Assembly: GCA_009993635.1 (NCBI GenBank)
Contig: JAACTC010000007.1
Span: forward strand, 62,001-126,000
Length of the DNA stretch: 64,000 bases
Origin: Erythrobacter sp.
GTDB taxonomy: Bacteria > Pseudomonadota > Alphaproteobacteria > Sphingomonadales > Sphingomonadaceae
Direction: 5' to 3'
Under the pieces are notes generated by a model. The model was not told the origin of the DNA, made no database searches, and saw only the letters and a list, made by a program, of their open reading frames with translations. Below are positions 58,174 to 64,000 of this stretch, in pieces. Made by a program: the position numbers and the translations under genes. The number at the start of each line of letters is the position of its first letter. Within the stretch, counting starts at the first letter, position 1.

Positions 58174-58188
58174 TTATCGATGCAGATT

Positions 58189-58434
58189 ATGAACCAGCAG
58201 TCGATCATTCGAGATATCGAGCAGTGCGCGCGGGAGCGCCGAATCTCGATCTCTGCGCTTTGTCGCAGGGCGGGCATCCACCCGGACACCTTCCGGAACT
58301 GGCGCAAGACGCCGCAGAATCCTGACCCGGTCGGCGCGAACCTGCATTCGGTTGAGCGGCTCTATGCCGAACTGCGGAAGATTGATGCCGAAGATGCCGA
58401 GCGCGTCGCCAAGAATGGCGGGGTGGCGGCATGA
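58189..58434 (+). CDS. Ner-like helix-turn-helix regulator
   Basis: 81 residues. SISALCRRAGIHPDTFRNWRK is an HTH typical of Ner/Cro-type early regulators. The start at 58189 (MNQQS) or the in-frame ATG at 58180 (MQIMNQQ) fits. First gene of the rightward early operon; it overlaps the next gene by 4 nt (ATGA) and probably turns off the repressor and early promoters. Confidence 0.8.
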   Translation: MNQQSIIRDIEQCARERRISISALCRRAGIHPDTFRNWRKTPQNPDPVGANLHSVERLYAELRKIDAEDAERVAKNGGVAA

Positions 58435-59009
58435 GCCATCCGCACGATCCCGTCATCGTCCGCCCTGTGAGCGTCGACTCCACTGGCTGCGTCCAGGTCT
58501 TCGGTCTCCGATACTGGTCGCAAGACGCAGTCCAGCATGCCGGTCGCCTCGCCGAAATCTGCATCGAAGAAGCGCCGCACAGCCGCGCCCTGCTCCGCTC
58601 GACCAAAGGCGAGCGGTGGTGCTGGATGGAGCTGATTGAGGACAAAAGCCTAGCCCAACTGGCGGAGCGCGAATCGCTCATTTTTCGGTCGCTCGAGACT
58701 GTCGCAGGTCATCGATCAGCTGGTGGATCGGACGATGCAACGAAGCCAACTTCTCGCTCGGGCCCAGCATATGGAGCTGGTTCTCAGCAAGCTGCTCAAG
58801 CGCGGACGCGCAGGCCTCGCACTCATCCGGTGAAAGCAGGTTATGCCGCAGCAGTGCTCTTGTCGTCTGGAACGAGAGCGCTAGCGCGGTTGCTGCGATG
58901 TCGGAATCCGCTTCGCTGGACATTAGGTTCCCCACTACCTTGTGTTTCTGAAGACGAAGGTAACTCCGCCGACAAAACAGGTCATCGTCTAAGTGAGGGC
59001 TCGAAATGA
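58431..59009 (+). CDS. Phage hypothetical protein, C-terminal part doubtful
   Basis: 192 residues as an open frame. The first ~85 (MSHPHDPVIVRPVSVDSTG ... CWMELIEDKSLAQLAERESLIFR) look like real protein; the rest is Arg/Pro/Ala/Ser-rich and overlaps a protein-like gene on the other strand (58678-58923). Its stop overlaps the ParB-like start (ATGA), which favours the full length; composition disfavours it. A frameshift or a shorter protein could explain this. Function unknown. Confidence 0.5.
   Translation: MSHPHDPVIVRPVSVDSTGCVQVFGLRYWSQDAVQHAGRLAEICIEEAPHSRALLRSTKGERWCWMELIEDKSLAQLAERESLIFRSLETVAGHRSAGGSDDATKPTSRSGPAYGAGSQQAAQARTRRPRTHPVKAGYAAAVLLSSGTRALARLLRCRNPLRWTLGSPLPCVSEDEGNSADKTGHRLSEGSK
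58678..58923 (-). CDS. Small acidic phage protein on the opposite strand
   Basis: 81 residues, MSSEADSDIAATALALSF...LIDDLRQSRATEK, helical and balanced in composition. ATG 58923 has GGGGAA five bases upstream. It is antisense to the second half of the 58431 frame, so only one of the two is likely coding there. Unknown function; regulators or anti-repressors occupy such antisense slots in temperate phages. Confidence 0.5.
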   Translation of the reverse strand: MSSEADSDIAATALALSFQTTRALLRHNLLSPDECEACASALEQLAENQLHMLGPSEKLASLHRPIHQLIDDLRQSRATEK

Positions 59010-60010
59010 GCGCCGCTGCGAAGACACGCGGGCCGGTGCTGGCGGGTGCGCAGCTGATCGAGCTATCGGCCAGCGATGTGCTGATCCCTGAGCGGGTCGG
59101 TTTCTTTCACGAGGACAAGGCTGCTGCGCTCGGTCGGCTGATGGCGGTCGACGGGCAGCGCGACCCGATCAAGGTGGTGCGTAACCTGCCTTCCAAGGCA
59201 ATCGCCGACCTGGTTGCCGAAGGAAAGCAGCCGTGGAAGCTGGTCACCGGGATGCACCGGCTGATGGGCGCGAGCTACGAGAGCATTCCGGTCTTCGCGA
59301 TCGAGGTGAGCGGCAAGGCCGAAGACCTTGCCGATCTAGAGGCGAGCGAGAACCTGCACCGCAGGCCGCTCGGTCCGATCGAGCGAGCCAAGTTTACCGC
59401 CGCGCTGGTGAAGGCGGCACAGGAACGGATCGCGCGCGAGCATGGCACGCTATCTCAGCACAAGCTTGGCGCGCGCGCGCGCTGGGAGCGGGTCGCGCGG
59501 CAGGAAATCGGCGCCGAAGAGGCGCTGACCGAAGAGACCAGCGATGCTTACGACACGATGTCGCAAGCATATGGCTGGCAGGAATCGGTTGCCGATGCGC
59601 TGGGGCTAACCCCTCGCACGATCCAGCGCGATCTGGAGCTTTACCGCCTCGTCATCGAGCCGTTCCCCGAACTGGCCGAGGCGCTGTCCAGACACCCCGT
59701 CGTCGGCGAAAACGCGAGCCAGCTGCGCAAGATCGCCCAGGTGCGCGACGAGGCCGATCGTCGCGCGGTTATCGAGGCACTGCTGGCCGATGCCGAAATC
59801 GGCGCTGACGATGCGCGGATCAGCGCGGGCGTGGACTCCGAGCGGGGCGTCGCGCCGACCCCGACACAGAAGCACACCAACGCGATCACATCAGGCTGGA
59901 GCCGGTTGAGCGTGCCCGAGCAGCGGCGGTTCCTGCCGCGCTTCGTCGGCCTGCTGACGCCGGGGATGAAGGCAGACCTGCGCAAGCTACTGGAAGAGGA
60001 GAAAGGGTGA
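59006..60010 (+). CDS. ParB/Spo0J-like nuclease-domain protein of the prophage
   Basis: 334 residues. ParB N-terminal domain with VTGMHRLMGAS and EASENLHRRPLGPIERAKF (the GxHRxxA and ENxHR boxes); a helix-turn-helix follows (SVADALGLTPRTIQRDLELY). Such proteins bind DNA and may hydrolyse CTP. In a transposable phage it may bind DNA for replication or regulation rather than partition. Overlaps upstream and downstream genes by a few bases. Confidence 0.85.
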   Translation: MSAAAKTRGPVLAGAQLIELSASDVLIPERVGFFHEDKAAALGRLMAVDGQRDPIKVVRNLPSKAIADLVAEGKQPWKLVTGMHRLMGASYESIPVFAIEVSGKAEDLADLEASENLHRRPLGPIERAKFTAALVKAAQERIAREHGTLSQHKLGARARWERVARQEIGAEEALTEETSDAYDTMSQAYGWQESVADALGLTPRTIQRDLELYRLVIEPFPELAEALSRHPVVGENASQLRKIAQVRDEADRRAVIEALLADAEIGADDARISAGVDSERGVAPTPTQKHTNAITSGWSRLSVPEQRRFLPRFVGLLTPGMKADLRKLLEEEKG

Positions 60011-60090
60011 TGATCCGTCTATTGGTCCGTTGGCTGTTCGCGCCACACGATCTGCGCTCCGCGCTTCGCGATTTCGAAGGGTGGTTGTGA
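60010..60090 (+). CDS. Very small phage protein (26 aa)
   Basis: 26 residues, MIRLLVRWLFAPHDL... ending EGWL. TGATG coupling to the ParB-like stop, a strong GAGGAGAAAGGG ribosome site inside the previous gene, and coupling to the next start (TGATGG) all support translation. Hydrophobic N-terminus; no family. Confidence 0.45.
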   Translation: MIRLLVRWLFAPHDLRSALRDFEGWL

Positions 60091-60494
60091 TGGTCGCTTA
60101 CTCGTTCAAATCGCAATTCGAAGAGCCGATCGTGGCCCGCGAGAAGCGCCAGACCGTTCGCGGCTTTCGGAAGCGGCATGCGTACCCCGGAGAGCCCATC
60201 CAGCTCTATGTCGGTATGCGAACCCGAAAATGTCGCAAGATCCTCACGCCCGACCCAATCTGTGTCGATCTACGGCATGTGTTGATCTCTTTCGATCCCA
60301 CTTCGATCAACATCATCGCAGCCATTGAGGTCGACGGACGGGCCTTGGGCTTCTCGGAAACGCACGAGTTCGCCCTCCGAGACGGTTTCGGTCCCAATGA
60401 CCCCGAAGCGGTGCGCCGAATGGGGCAATTCTGGCTGAAAAACCACGGCAGCGAGACCTTCGCGGGCGTTGTGATCCGCTGGAAGGACGTCTGA
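60090..60494 (+). CDS. ASCH/PUA-like domain phage protein
   Basis: 134 residues. MVAYSFKSQFEEPIVAREKR, RQTVRGFRKRHAYPGEPIQL and LYVGMRTRKCRKIL (one continuous region, split) and GFGPNDPEAVRRMGQFWLKNHG match ASCH-like phage proteins, a fold that binds RNA or modified nucleotides. Role in the phage unknown. TGATG overlaps on both sides. Confidence 0.75.
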   Translation: MVAYSFKSQFEEPIVAREKRQTVRGFRKRHAYPGEPIQLYVGMRTRKCRKILTPDPICVDLRHVLISFDPTSINIIAAIEVDGRALGFSETHEFALRDGFGPNDPEAVRRMGQFWLKNHGSETFAGVVIRWKDV

Positions 60495-60655
60495 TGCGCT
60501 GGCCGACCATGACATTCTGCCAGGCTTGCGTGCGCGAGGGCGGTGGCCAGAGCCGCGTCCAAATCTCGAACGTCCGGATGATCGGATATGTCGGCTCCTG
60601 GTCGGTCGGCTCGCTAGCGATGTTCGTCGCGCAGGAGAGTACCGATGCGCGGTGA
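60494..60655 (+). CDS. Small hypothetical phage protein (53 aa)
   Basis: 53 residues, MRWPTMTFCQACVREGGG... ending ESTDAR. Two Cys spaced by two (CQAC) hint at metal binding. Overlaps the ASCH-like stop and extends 11 nt into the methyltransferase gene. No family recognised. Confidence 0.5.
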   Translation: MRWPTMTFCQACVREGGGQSRVQISNVRMIGYVGSWSVGSLAMFVAQESTDAR

Positions 60656-61334
60656 AATCTCCACAGGCAAGCGCGCCAACAGCCACCCCTACGATTGGTG
60701 TGTCGATGAATCGTGGGTCGCGTGGCAGCTGTTTCGCTCGCTGGGCGAATTTCGCCAGGAGCGCGAGGCGGGCGAGGCGATCTGGGACCCGTCGATCGGC
60801 AGCGGCCGCACGATGGTGACCTTCGTCGACGCGGGCTTCCGCGTCTTCGGATCGGACATCGTCAACCGGATCGATCCAGCGCAGTTCGACGACCTGGTGC
60901 CCGAGTTCTTCAGGGCTGATTTCCGCGAGTGCGAAGCCGCACCGCAGGCCTGCTCGATCGTGTGCAATCCGCCCTACAGCTATATCCCGAGGATTGCCGA
61001 GGCTTTCGTTCGCAAGGCGCTGCAGCTGTCTTCGCGGCGGGTGTGCATGGTGCTGCCGCTCAAATGGCAGGCTTCGCAGGAGCGGTATGCGCTGTTCGCC
61101 GAAGACTTCCCCCCGCAGGCGATCCTCGTCCTGACGCAACGCCCCAGCATGCCCCCGGGTGATCGTATCCCGGCGCTGGAAGCCGCGGGCCGCGCCTTCA
61201 AGGGGGCGACGGTCGATTATGGCTGGTACATCTGGAACGTCCGCGAGCCGACCCTGCCGCAGCATACCCGCACCATCTGGCTGCCCACGCTGGCGGAGCC
61301 CGAAAAGCTCCTCCCTATCGAGGGGATCGCGTGA
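60645..61334 (+). CDS. DNA N6-adenine methyltransferase-like protein
   Basis: 229 residues. SAM-binding motif I is DPSIGSGRTMVTF at about 48-60; catalytic motif IV is CNPPY at about 107-111. No restriction partner is nearby, so it is an orphan phage modification enzyme that may protect phage DNA or control gene expression. Overlaps the next start (TGATG). Confidence 0.85.
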   Translation: MRGEISTGKRANSHPYDWCVDESWVAWQLFRSLGEFRQEREAGEAIWDPSIGSGRTMVTFVDAGFRVFGSDIVNRIDPAQFDDLVPEFFRADFRECEAAPQACSIVCNPPYSYIPRIAEAFVRKALQLSSRRVCMVLPLKWQASQERYALFAEDFPPQAILVLTQRPSMPPGDRIPALEAAGRAFKGATVDYGWYIWNVREPTLPQHTRTIWLPTLAEPEKLLPIEGIA

Positions 61335-61654
61335 TGGCCGACTTCGAGCAGGGCGACCTGATCCTCTTCCGCGACCTCGACGGCTTCAGCGCCGCGCGGG
61401 TTCTGTCGCCAGGAGACGATCGCTGCCGTTCGATGCGCTGGAGCCGCGGGCTTGGCCGCTTCGAGCGCCGCGCCACCAACATAAAGCTCGACCTGATCGC
61501 CCGCAGGCTGCCGCCGAAGACCGATCTTACCGGCTTCTTCGCGCAGATCGACAGGCTCGAGCAGACGCGCGCCGTGCGTCGCATGGCTGCTCACGAATCG
61601 TTTCAACGCGAGGTCACGCGCCTCGCCCGCGAACTGGAGCAGGAGGACGCATGA
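61334..61654 (+). CDS. Phage hypothetical protein
   Basis: 106 residues from ATG 61334 (MADFEQGDLILFRDLDG). Balanced composition, C-terminal helical Arg-rich segment (SFQREVTRLARELEQE). No family recognised. ATGA overlap with the next gene. Confidence 0.6.
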   Translation: MADFEQGDLILFRDLDGFSAARVLSPGDDRCRSMRWSRGLGRFERRATNIKLDLIARRLPPKTDLTGFFAQIDRLEQTRAVRRMAAHESFQREVTRLARELEQEDA

Positions 61655-61881
61655 TGGCCCGCCAGACACCCGCCGAGAAGTACCGTGCGCACAATGCGGA
61701 GATGCAGCTGGCGCTCAAGCTGGGTTGCACGCCGATCGAGGCGCGGCACGAACTGAACCGGCGCGCGAGCCGCAAACGGATCGCTGAGCTGCAAAGCAAG
61801 CTCGATGCGACGCGCAATCGCCTGCGCCACCAGCGGGATCCCGACGACCCGCGCGGCAAACCCTGGATGATGCAGGACTGA
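61651..61881 (+). CDS. Phage hypothetical protein, basic and coiled-coil-like
   Basis: 76 residues (MARQTPAEKYRAHNAEM...). A single long amphipathic helix with Arg-rich C-terminal half (RKRIAELQSKLDATRNRLRH) suggests nucleic-acid or protein contact. ATG 61651 overlaps the previous stop; ATG 61654 is an alternative. No family recognised. Confidence 0.6.
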   Translation: MMARQTPAEKYRAHNAEMQLALKLGCTPIEARHELNRRASRKRIAELQSKLDATRNRLRHQRDPDDPRGKPWMMQD

Positions 61882-61883
61882 CC

Positions 61884-62090
61884 ATGACCAGCAACGTAAA
61901 ACCCGCCCCTCCGGGCCTGACCGAAGGCCTCGTCGCCAAAATGGTTGGCGACCGACCGGCCTACGGCAAGGGCATCGCCCATATTCCGATCGCATCCTTC
62001 GCCGACTGCGGTGAATGCGGCCAGCGGCGCACGAAGCCGTGCGGCTATTCGGCCTGCCCGATTTCCGAGGTGGGTGGTGATCATGGCTAA
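61884..62090 (+). CDS. Small four-cysteine phage protein
   Basis: 68 residues. CGECGQRRTKPCGYSAC contains four Cys in a zinc-ribbon-like arrangement (CxxC...CxxxxC). Possible DNA- or protein-binding. Overlaps the following gene by 8 nt. Confidence 0.6.
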   Translation: MTSNVKPAPPGLTEGLVAKMVGDRPAYGKGIAHIPIASFADCGECGQRRTKPCGYSACPISEVGGDHG

Positions 62091-62658
62091 GGCCCGTTTC
62101 CCCGACAAATTCGGGCGATATCGACTGGGTGCAGACGGCGTGTTGCGTCAGATGCGCGGCCGGGCATCGAGCCCTACGGTCGCTATCGTGACGCTGCGGC
62201 CGCTAGACCATAGCGAGCCAGAACAAACCGCCCGAGCCGTCGAGCCGCGGGCAGTAGAACCTGCGATCGCCGAGAAGCCGCTTCCCTCAGTCTCAGAGGT
62301 TTCTCAGCCTTTGCCCAGACCTTCGGTCGGCATGTCCCTGCGGGACATTATCGCCGATATCGACGACGCGCCGACTGAAAGAAGAGCCACTCCGCCACGC
62401 CCGCCTGTGCGCCACGCGCCCGCTCAGCGGTCTCCGCAAGCTCCGCTGCCGCGCAGGTCCCAGGAAATCCCCTTTCACCTTCGGCAGCGCAATATCGAAG
62501 GGGCGACGGCCCATCTGAAAAGGCACGGCATCCTGGTCGATGTGGTCGATCGGGACGCGCTGGTGCGGCGTTACCGCGTGACCGGGCGAGCCGAGCTTCA
62601 GTTGAAGGAAGGCGTCGTCGAGATCGCGTGCGCGCACGGATTCGAGGTGATCCGGTGA
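62083..62658 (+). CDS. Phage hypothetical protein with proline-rich linker
   Basis: 191 residues from ATG 62083 (MAKARFPDKFGRYRLG). A variable Pro/Arg-rich centre (PPRPPVRHAPAQRSPQAP) separates N-terminal and C-terminal parts; the end (RQRNIEGATAHLKRHGILVDVVDRD) is more structured. Upstream longer frame rejected. No family recognised. Confidence 0.65.
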   Translation: MAKARFPDKFGRYRLGADGVLRQMRGRASSPTVAIVTLRPLDHSEPEQTARAVEPRAVEPAIAEKPLPSVSEVSQPLPRPSVGMSLRDIIADIDDAPTERRATPPRPPVRHAPAQRSPQAPLPRRSQEIPFHLRQRNIEGATAHLKRHGILVDVVDRDALVRRYRVTGRAELQLKEGVVEIACAHGFEVIR

Positions 62659-62948
62659 AGCCAACGCTGGGATATCCGAGCCGCACCGCTGCTGCAGTGG
62701 CGCTGACCGGAGAGGGCAAATCGCCGCAAGAAATTGCCGAGCTGCTCGACGTGAGCGTGAATGCCGTGAGCGGCCTGATCTCCGCGCGCAATACCAGGCG
62801 CCCCAAAGAACGCGATCTTCTGGCCCTGCCCTCCGACGTTTCGGAGGCCCTGCGCCCCATCGCCACCAAACAATCGATCGAGATCCGGGAACTGGCGGTT
62901 GCGCTGCTTCGCAAAACGATCCGCGAGGGGGGATTTCACGATGCCTAA
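62655..62948 (+). CDS. Small helix-turn-helix phage protein
   Basis: 97 residues starting with GTG (GTGA overlap with the previous stop). SPQEIAELLDVSVNAVSGLI is a clear HTH. Likely a regulator of late or transposition genes; the C-terminal half is helical and ends within 8 nt of the next start. Confidence 0.7.
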   Translation: MKPTLGYPSRTAAAVALTGEGKSPQEIAELLDVSVNAVSGLISARNTRRPKERDLLALPSDVSEALRPIATKQSIEIRELAVALLRKTIREGGFHDA

Positions 62949-63402
62949 GGCCAAGCCCCACCCCGACCAGATCGCGTTCGGTTTCGATCCGCCGGTGCTC
63001 GACGAGCGCCCCGCCGTGCTTTCCGGTCTCGAGAAGGAGATCGCCGGAGTCGTCGGCACGATACTGGCCAGCACGCCGATGTCGCGCGAAGAAATCGCCG
63101 CACGCATGAGCGACTTGCTGGGCGAGCCGATCAGCCGCGCGATGCTCGACGCCTATTCGAGCCCTGCCCGGATCGATCACAAGGTACCAATGTCGCGGTT
63201 TTTCGCGCTGGTACTGGCCACCAAGCGCCACGATCTGTTCGACCCCCTGGTACGCAAGATCGGAGCCGGCCTCCTGGTCGGCGACGAGATAAAGACTGCC
63301 CGGCTCGGCCAGCTCGATCGCATTATCTCGAACGCTCGCGAGGAGAAGCGCAAGCTCGCACAGACAGCACCTCTCATCCGAGGGGGAGCTGCCGATGTCT
63401 AG
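62941..63402 (+). CDS. Phage hypothetical protein preceding the transposase
   Basis: 153 residues from ATG 62941 (MPKAKPHPDQIAF). A helical, charged C-terminus and a conserved-looking PMSREEIAARMSDLLGEPISRAML segment. Overlaps both neighbours by 8 nt. Similar proteins sit directly upstream of transposase A in related alphaproteobacterial Mu-like phages as far as I recall; function unknown. Confidence 0.65.
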   Translation: MPKAKPHPDQIAFGFDPPVLDERPAVLSGLEKEIAGVVGTILASTPMSREEIAARMSDLLGEPISRAMLDAYSSPARIDHKVPMSRFFALVLATKRHDLFDPLVRKIGAGLLVGDEIKTARLGQLDRIISNAREEKRKLAQTAPLIRGGAADV

Positions 63403-64000
63403 TGCCGCAGCTGCCACAGAAAATGTCCAGGCCGATCGCGCGCCCAGCGAGTGGTTTACCGCCGCCGAGCTTGCGCAGCTCGCGTTGCCCGGTCTGCCGA
63501 CCGACAAGCGCGGGATCAATCGCCTCGCCGCCGACGAAGGCTGGGCTTCGCGCGTCGACCTGGAACGCAAGCCGCTGGCGCGGCCGCGCAAGGGCCGGGG
63601 CGGCGGAGTCGAGTTCCACCATCGCCTGCTGCCGGGCGAAACTCAGGTTGCGCTGGGCGCGCGCGGACTCCTGCCGGGCAAGACGAGCCGACCGGCCAGC
63701 GACGGAACCGGCTGGGCATGGTTCGAGCGGCAAGCGGACAAGGTGAAGGAAGAAGCCGAGGCGAGGCTCGCCCTGGTTCAGGAGATCGAGACGCTCGAGC
63801 AGGGAGGAATGACCCGCTCAGCCGCCGTTGCCGAGTCCGCATCGCGCCACGGGAAGGGCGCTTCGACCATCTGGAGCTGGCTCAATCTAATCCGGGGTGT
63901 CGCCGTCGAGAACCGTCTGCCCGCCCTCGCACCGCGTCGGTGTGGCGGTGGCAAGGCGCAGGAGATCGATCCAGAGATCTGGAAGCTGTTTCTCAGCGAT
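63395..64000 (+). CDS. MuA-type transposase, N-terminal part (cut by window edge)
   Basis: 202 residues visible, 3' end outside. The ATG at 63395 overlaps the previous stop. The N-terminal Mu-type winged HTH is seen as WFTAAELAQLALPGLPTDKR with GINRLAADEGW, and the second DNA-binding region shows STIWSWLNLIRG. The DDE catalytic core is beyond the window, so activity cannot be judged. This gene shows that the right part of the window is a transposable phage. Confidence 0.88.
   Translation, partial: MSSAAAATENVQADRAPSEWFTAAELAQLALPGLPTDKRGINRLAADEGWASRVDLERKPLARPRKGRGGGVEFHHRLLPGETQVALGARGLLPGKTSRPASDGTGWAWFERQADKVKEEAEARLALVQEIETLEQGGMTRSAAVAESASRHGKGASTIWSWLNLIRGVAVENRLPALAPRRCGGGKAQEIDPEIWKLFLSD

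Larger units (their letters stand above)
55925..64000 (+). mobile_element. Left arm of a Mu-like transposable prophage (right part outside the window)
   Basis: From about 56.4 kb onwards the gene style changes to small, overlapping genes including an S24 repressor, a Ner-like protein, a ParB-like protein, a methyltransferase and finally a MuA-type transposase. That combination and order (repressor divergent from ner, early genes, then transposase A) is the left half of Mu-like phages. TGTTAGGTGACAGGAGGG at 55925, with repeats on its inside, is a possible left terminus (Mu-type ends begin TG); the end position is the uncertain part, the presence of the element is not. Confidence 0.8.

Noticed and set aside
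62293..63591. 432-residue minus frame over the phage early genes
   Set aside because: It crosses three coupled + strand genes with HTH and transposase features; composition is shadow-like.

Overview
The window is high-GC chromosomal DNA from an aerobic alphaproteobacterium. The gene set suggests Sphingomonadales (Erythrobacteraceae/Sphingomonadaceae type): many TonB-dependent receptors, an S46 dipeptidyl-peptidase, the Anbu proteasome-homologue operon, a cyanide-insensitive bd oxidase and a PEP-CTERM-like small protein. The genus assignment is inference. No rRNA, tRNA or CRISPR array was recognised. Most long antisense frames are GC-rich shadows of real genes.

Region 1 (1-15.9 kb) is a carbohydrate and aromatic-glycoside catabolic island. 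It holds a truncated xylose isomerase and a GH3 beta-glucosidase. Beside them is a two-gene unit matching the alpha and beta subunits of C-glycoside deglycosidases (TIM-barrel isomerase/epimerase plus DUF6379). A DoxX-like membrane protein and a secreted NTF2-like protein run divergently. A second operon encodes a TonB receptor, an S1 sulfatase, a second TIM-barrel isomerase, a GPH-type sugar symporter and a secreted ThuA protein. A luciferase-like flavin monooxygenase with its FMN reductase faces a TetR regulator. Near-identical palindromes (TAGAA-N6-TTCTW) lie upstream of the deglycosidase operon and between tetR and the monooxygenase, with a weaker copy before the TonB operon, so this TetR may control the whole island.

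Region 2 (15.9-23.2 kb) is a compact pobA-pcaIJHGBL operon, with a pcaD-pcaC fusion, facing an AraC/PobR-like activator. It converts 4-hydroxybenzoate through protocatechuate to 3-oxoadipyl-CoA. Together with region 1 it suggests import of decorated aromatic glycosides, removal of O- and C-linked sugars, and funnelling of the aromatic products into the beta-ketoadipate pathway.

Region 3 (23.2-49.1 kb) is mostly core metabolism: an FNR-type regulator, a LacI regulator, the Anbu operon (cp-ATP-grasp, alpha-E, transglutaminase, Anbu), acetyl-CoA synthetase, an S46 peptidase, cydAB with a 41-residue DUF2474 subunit, an RND tripartite efflux operon, a small PEP-CTERM-like protein, and gltB/gltD.

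Region 4 (49.4-55.8 kb) is a co-directional unit: two DUF4331 exported proteins, a TPR protein, a TonB receptor, an ECF sigma factor and an RskA-like anti-sigma factor. An ECF-like promoter precedes it.

Region 5 (about 55.9-64 kb) is the left arm of a Mu-like transposable prophage. It has a possible left end with repeated motifs, leftward genes (thermonuclease-like protein, membrane protein, S24 repressor), a palindromic operator region, and a rightward early operon (Ner-like protein, ParB-like protein, ASCH-like protein, adenine methyltransferase, many small overlapping genes). It ends inside the MuA-type transposase gene at the window edge.
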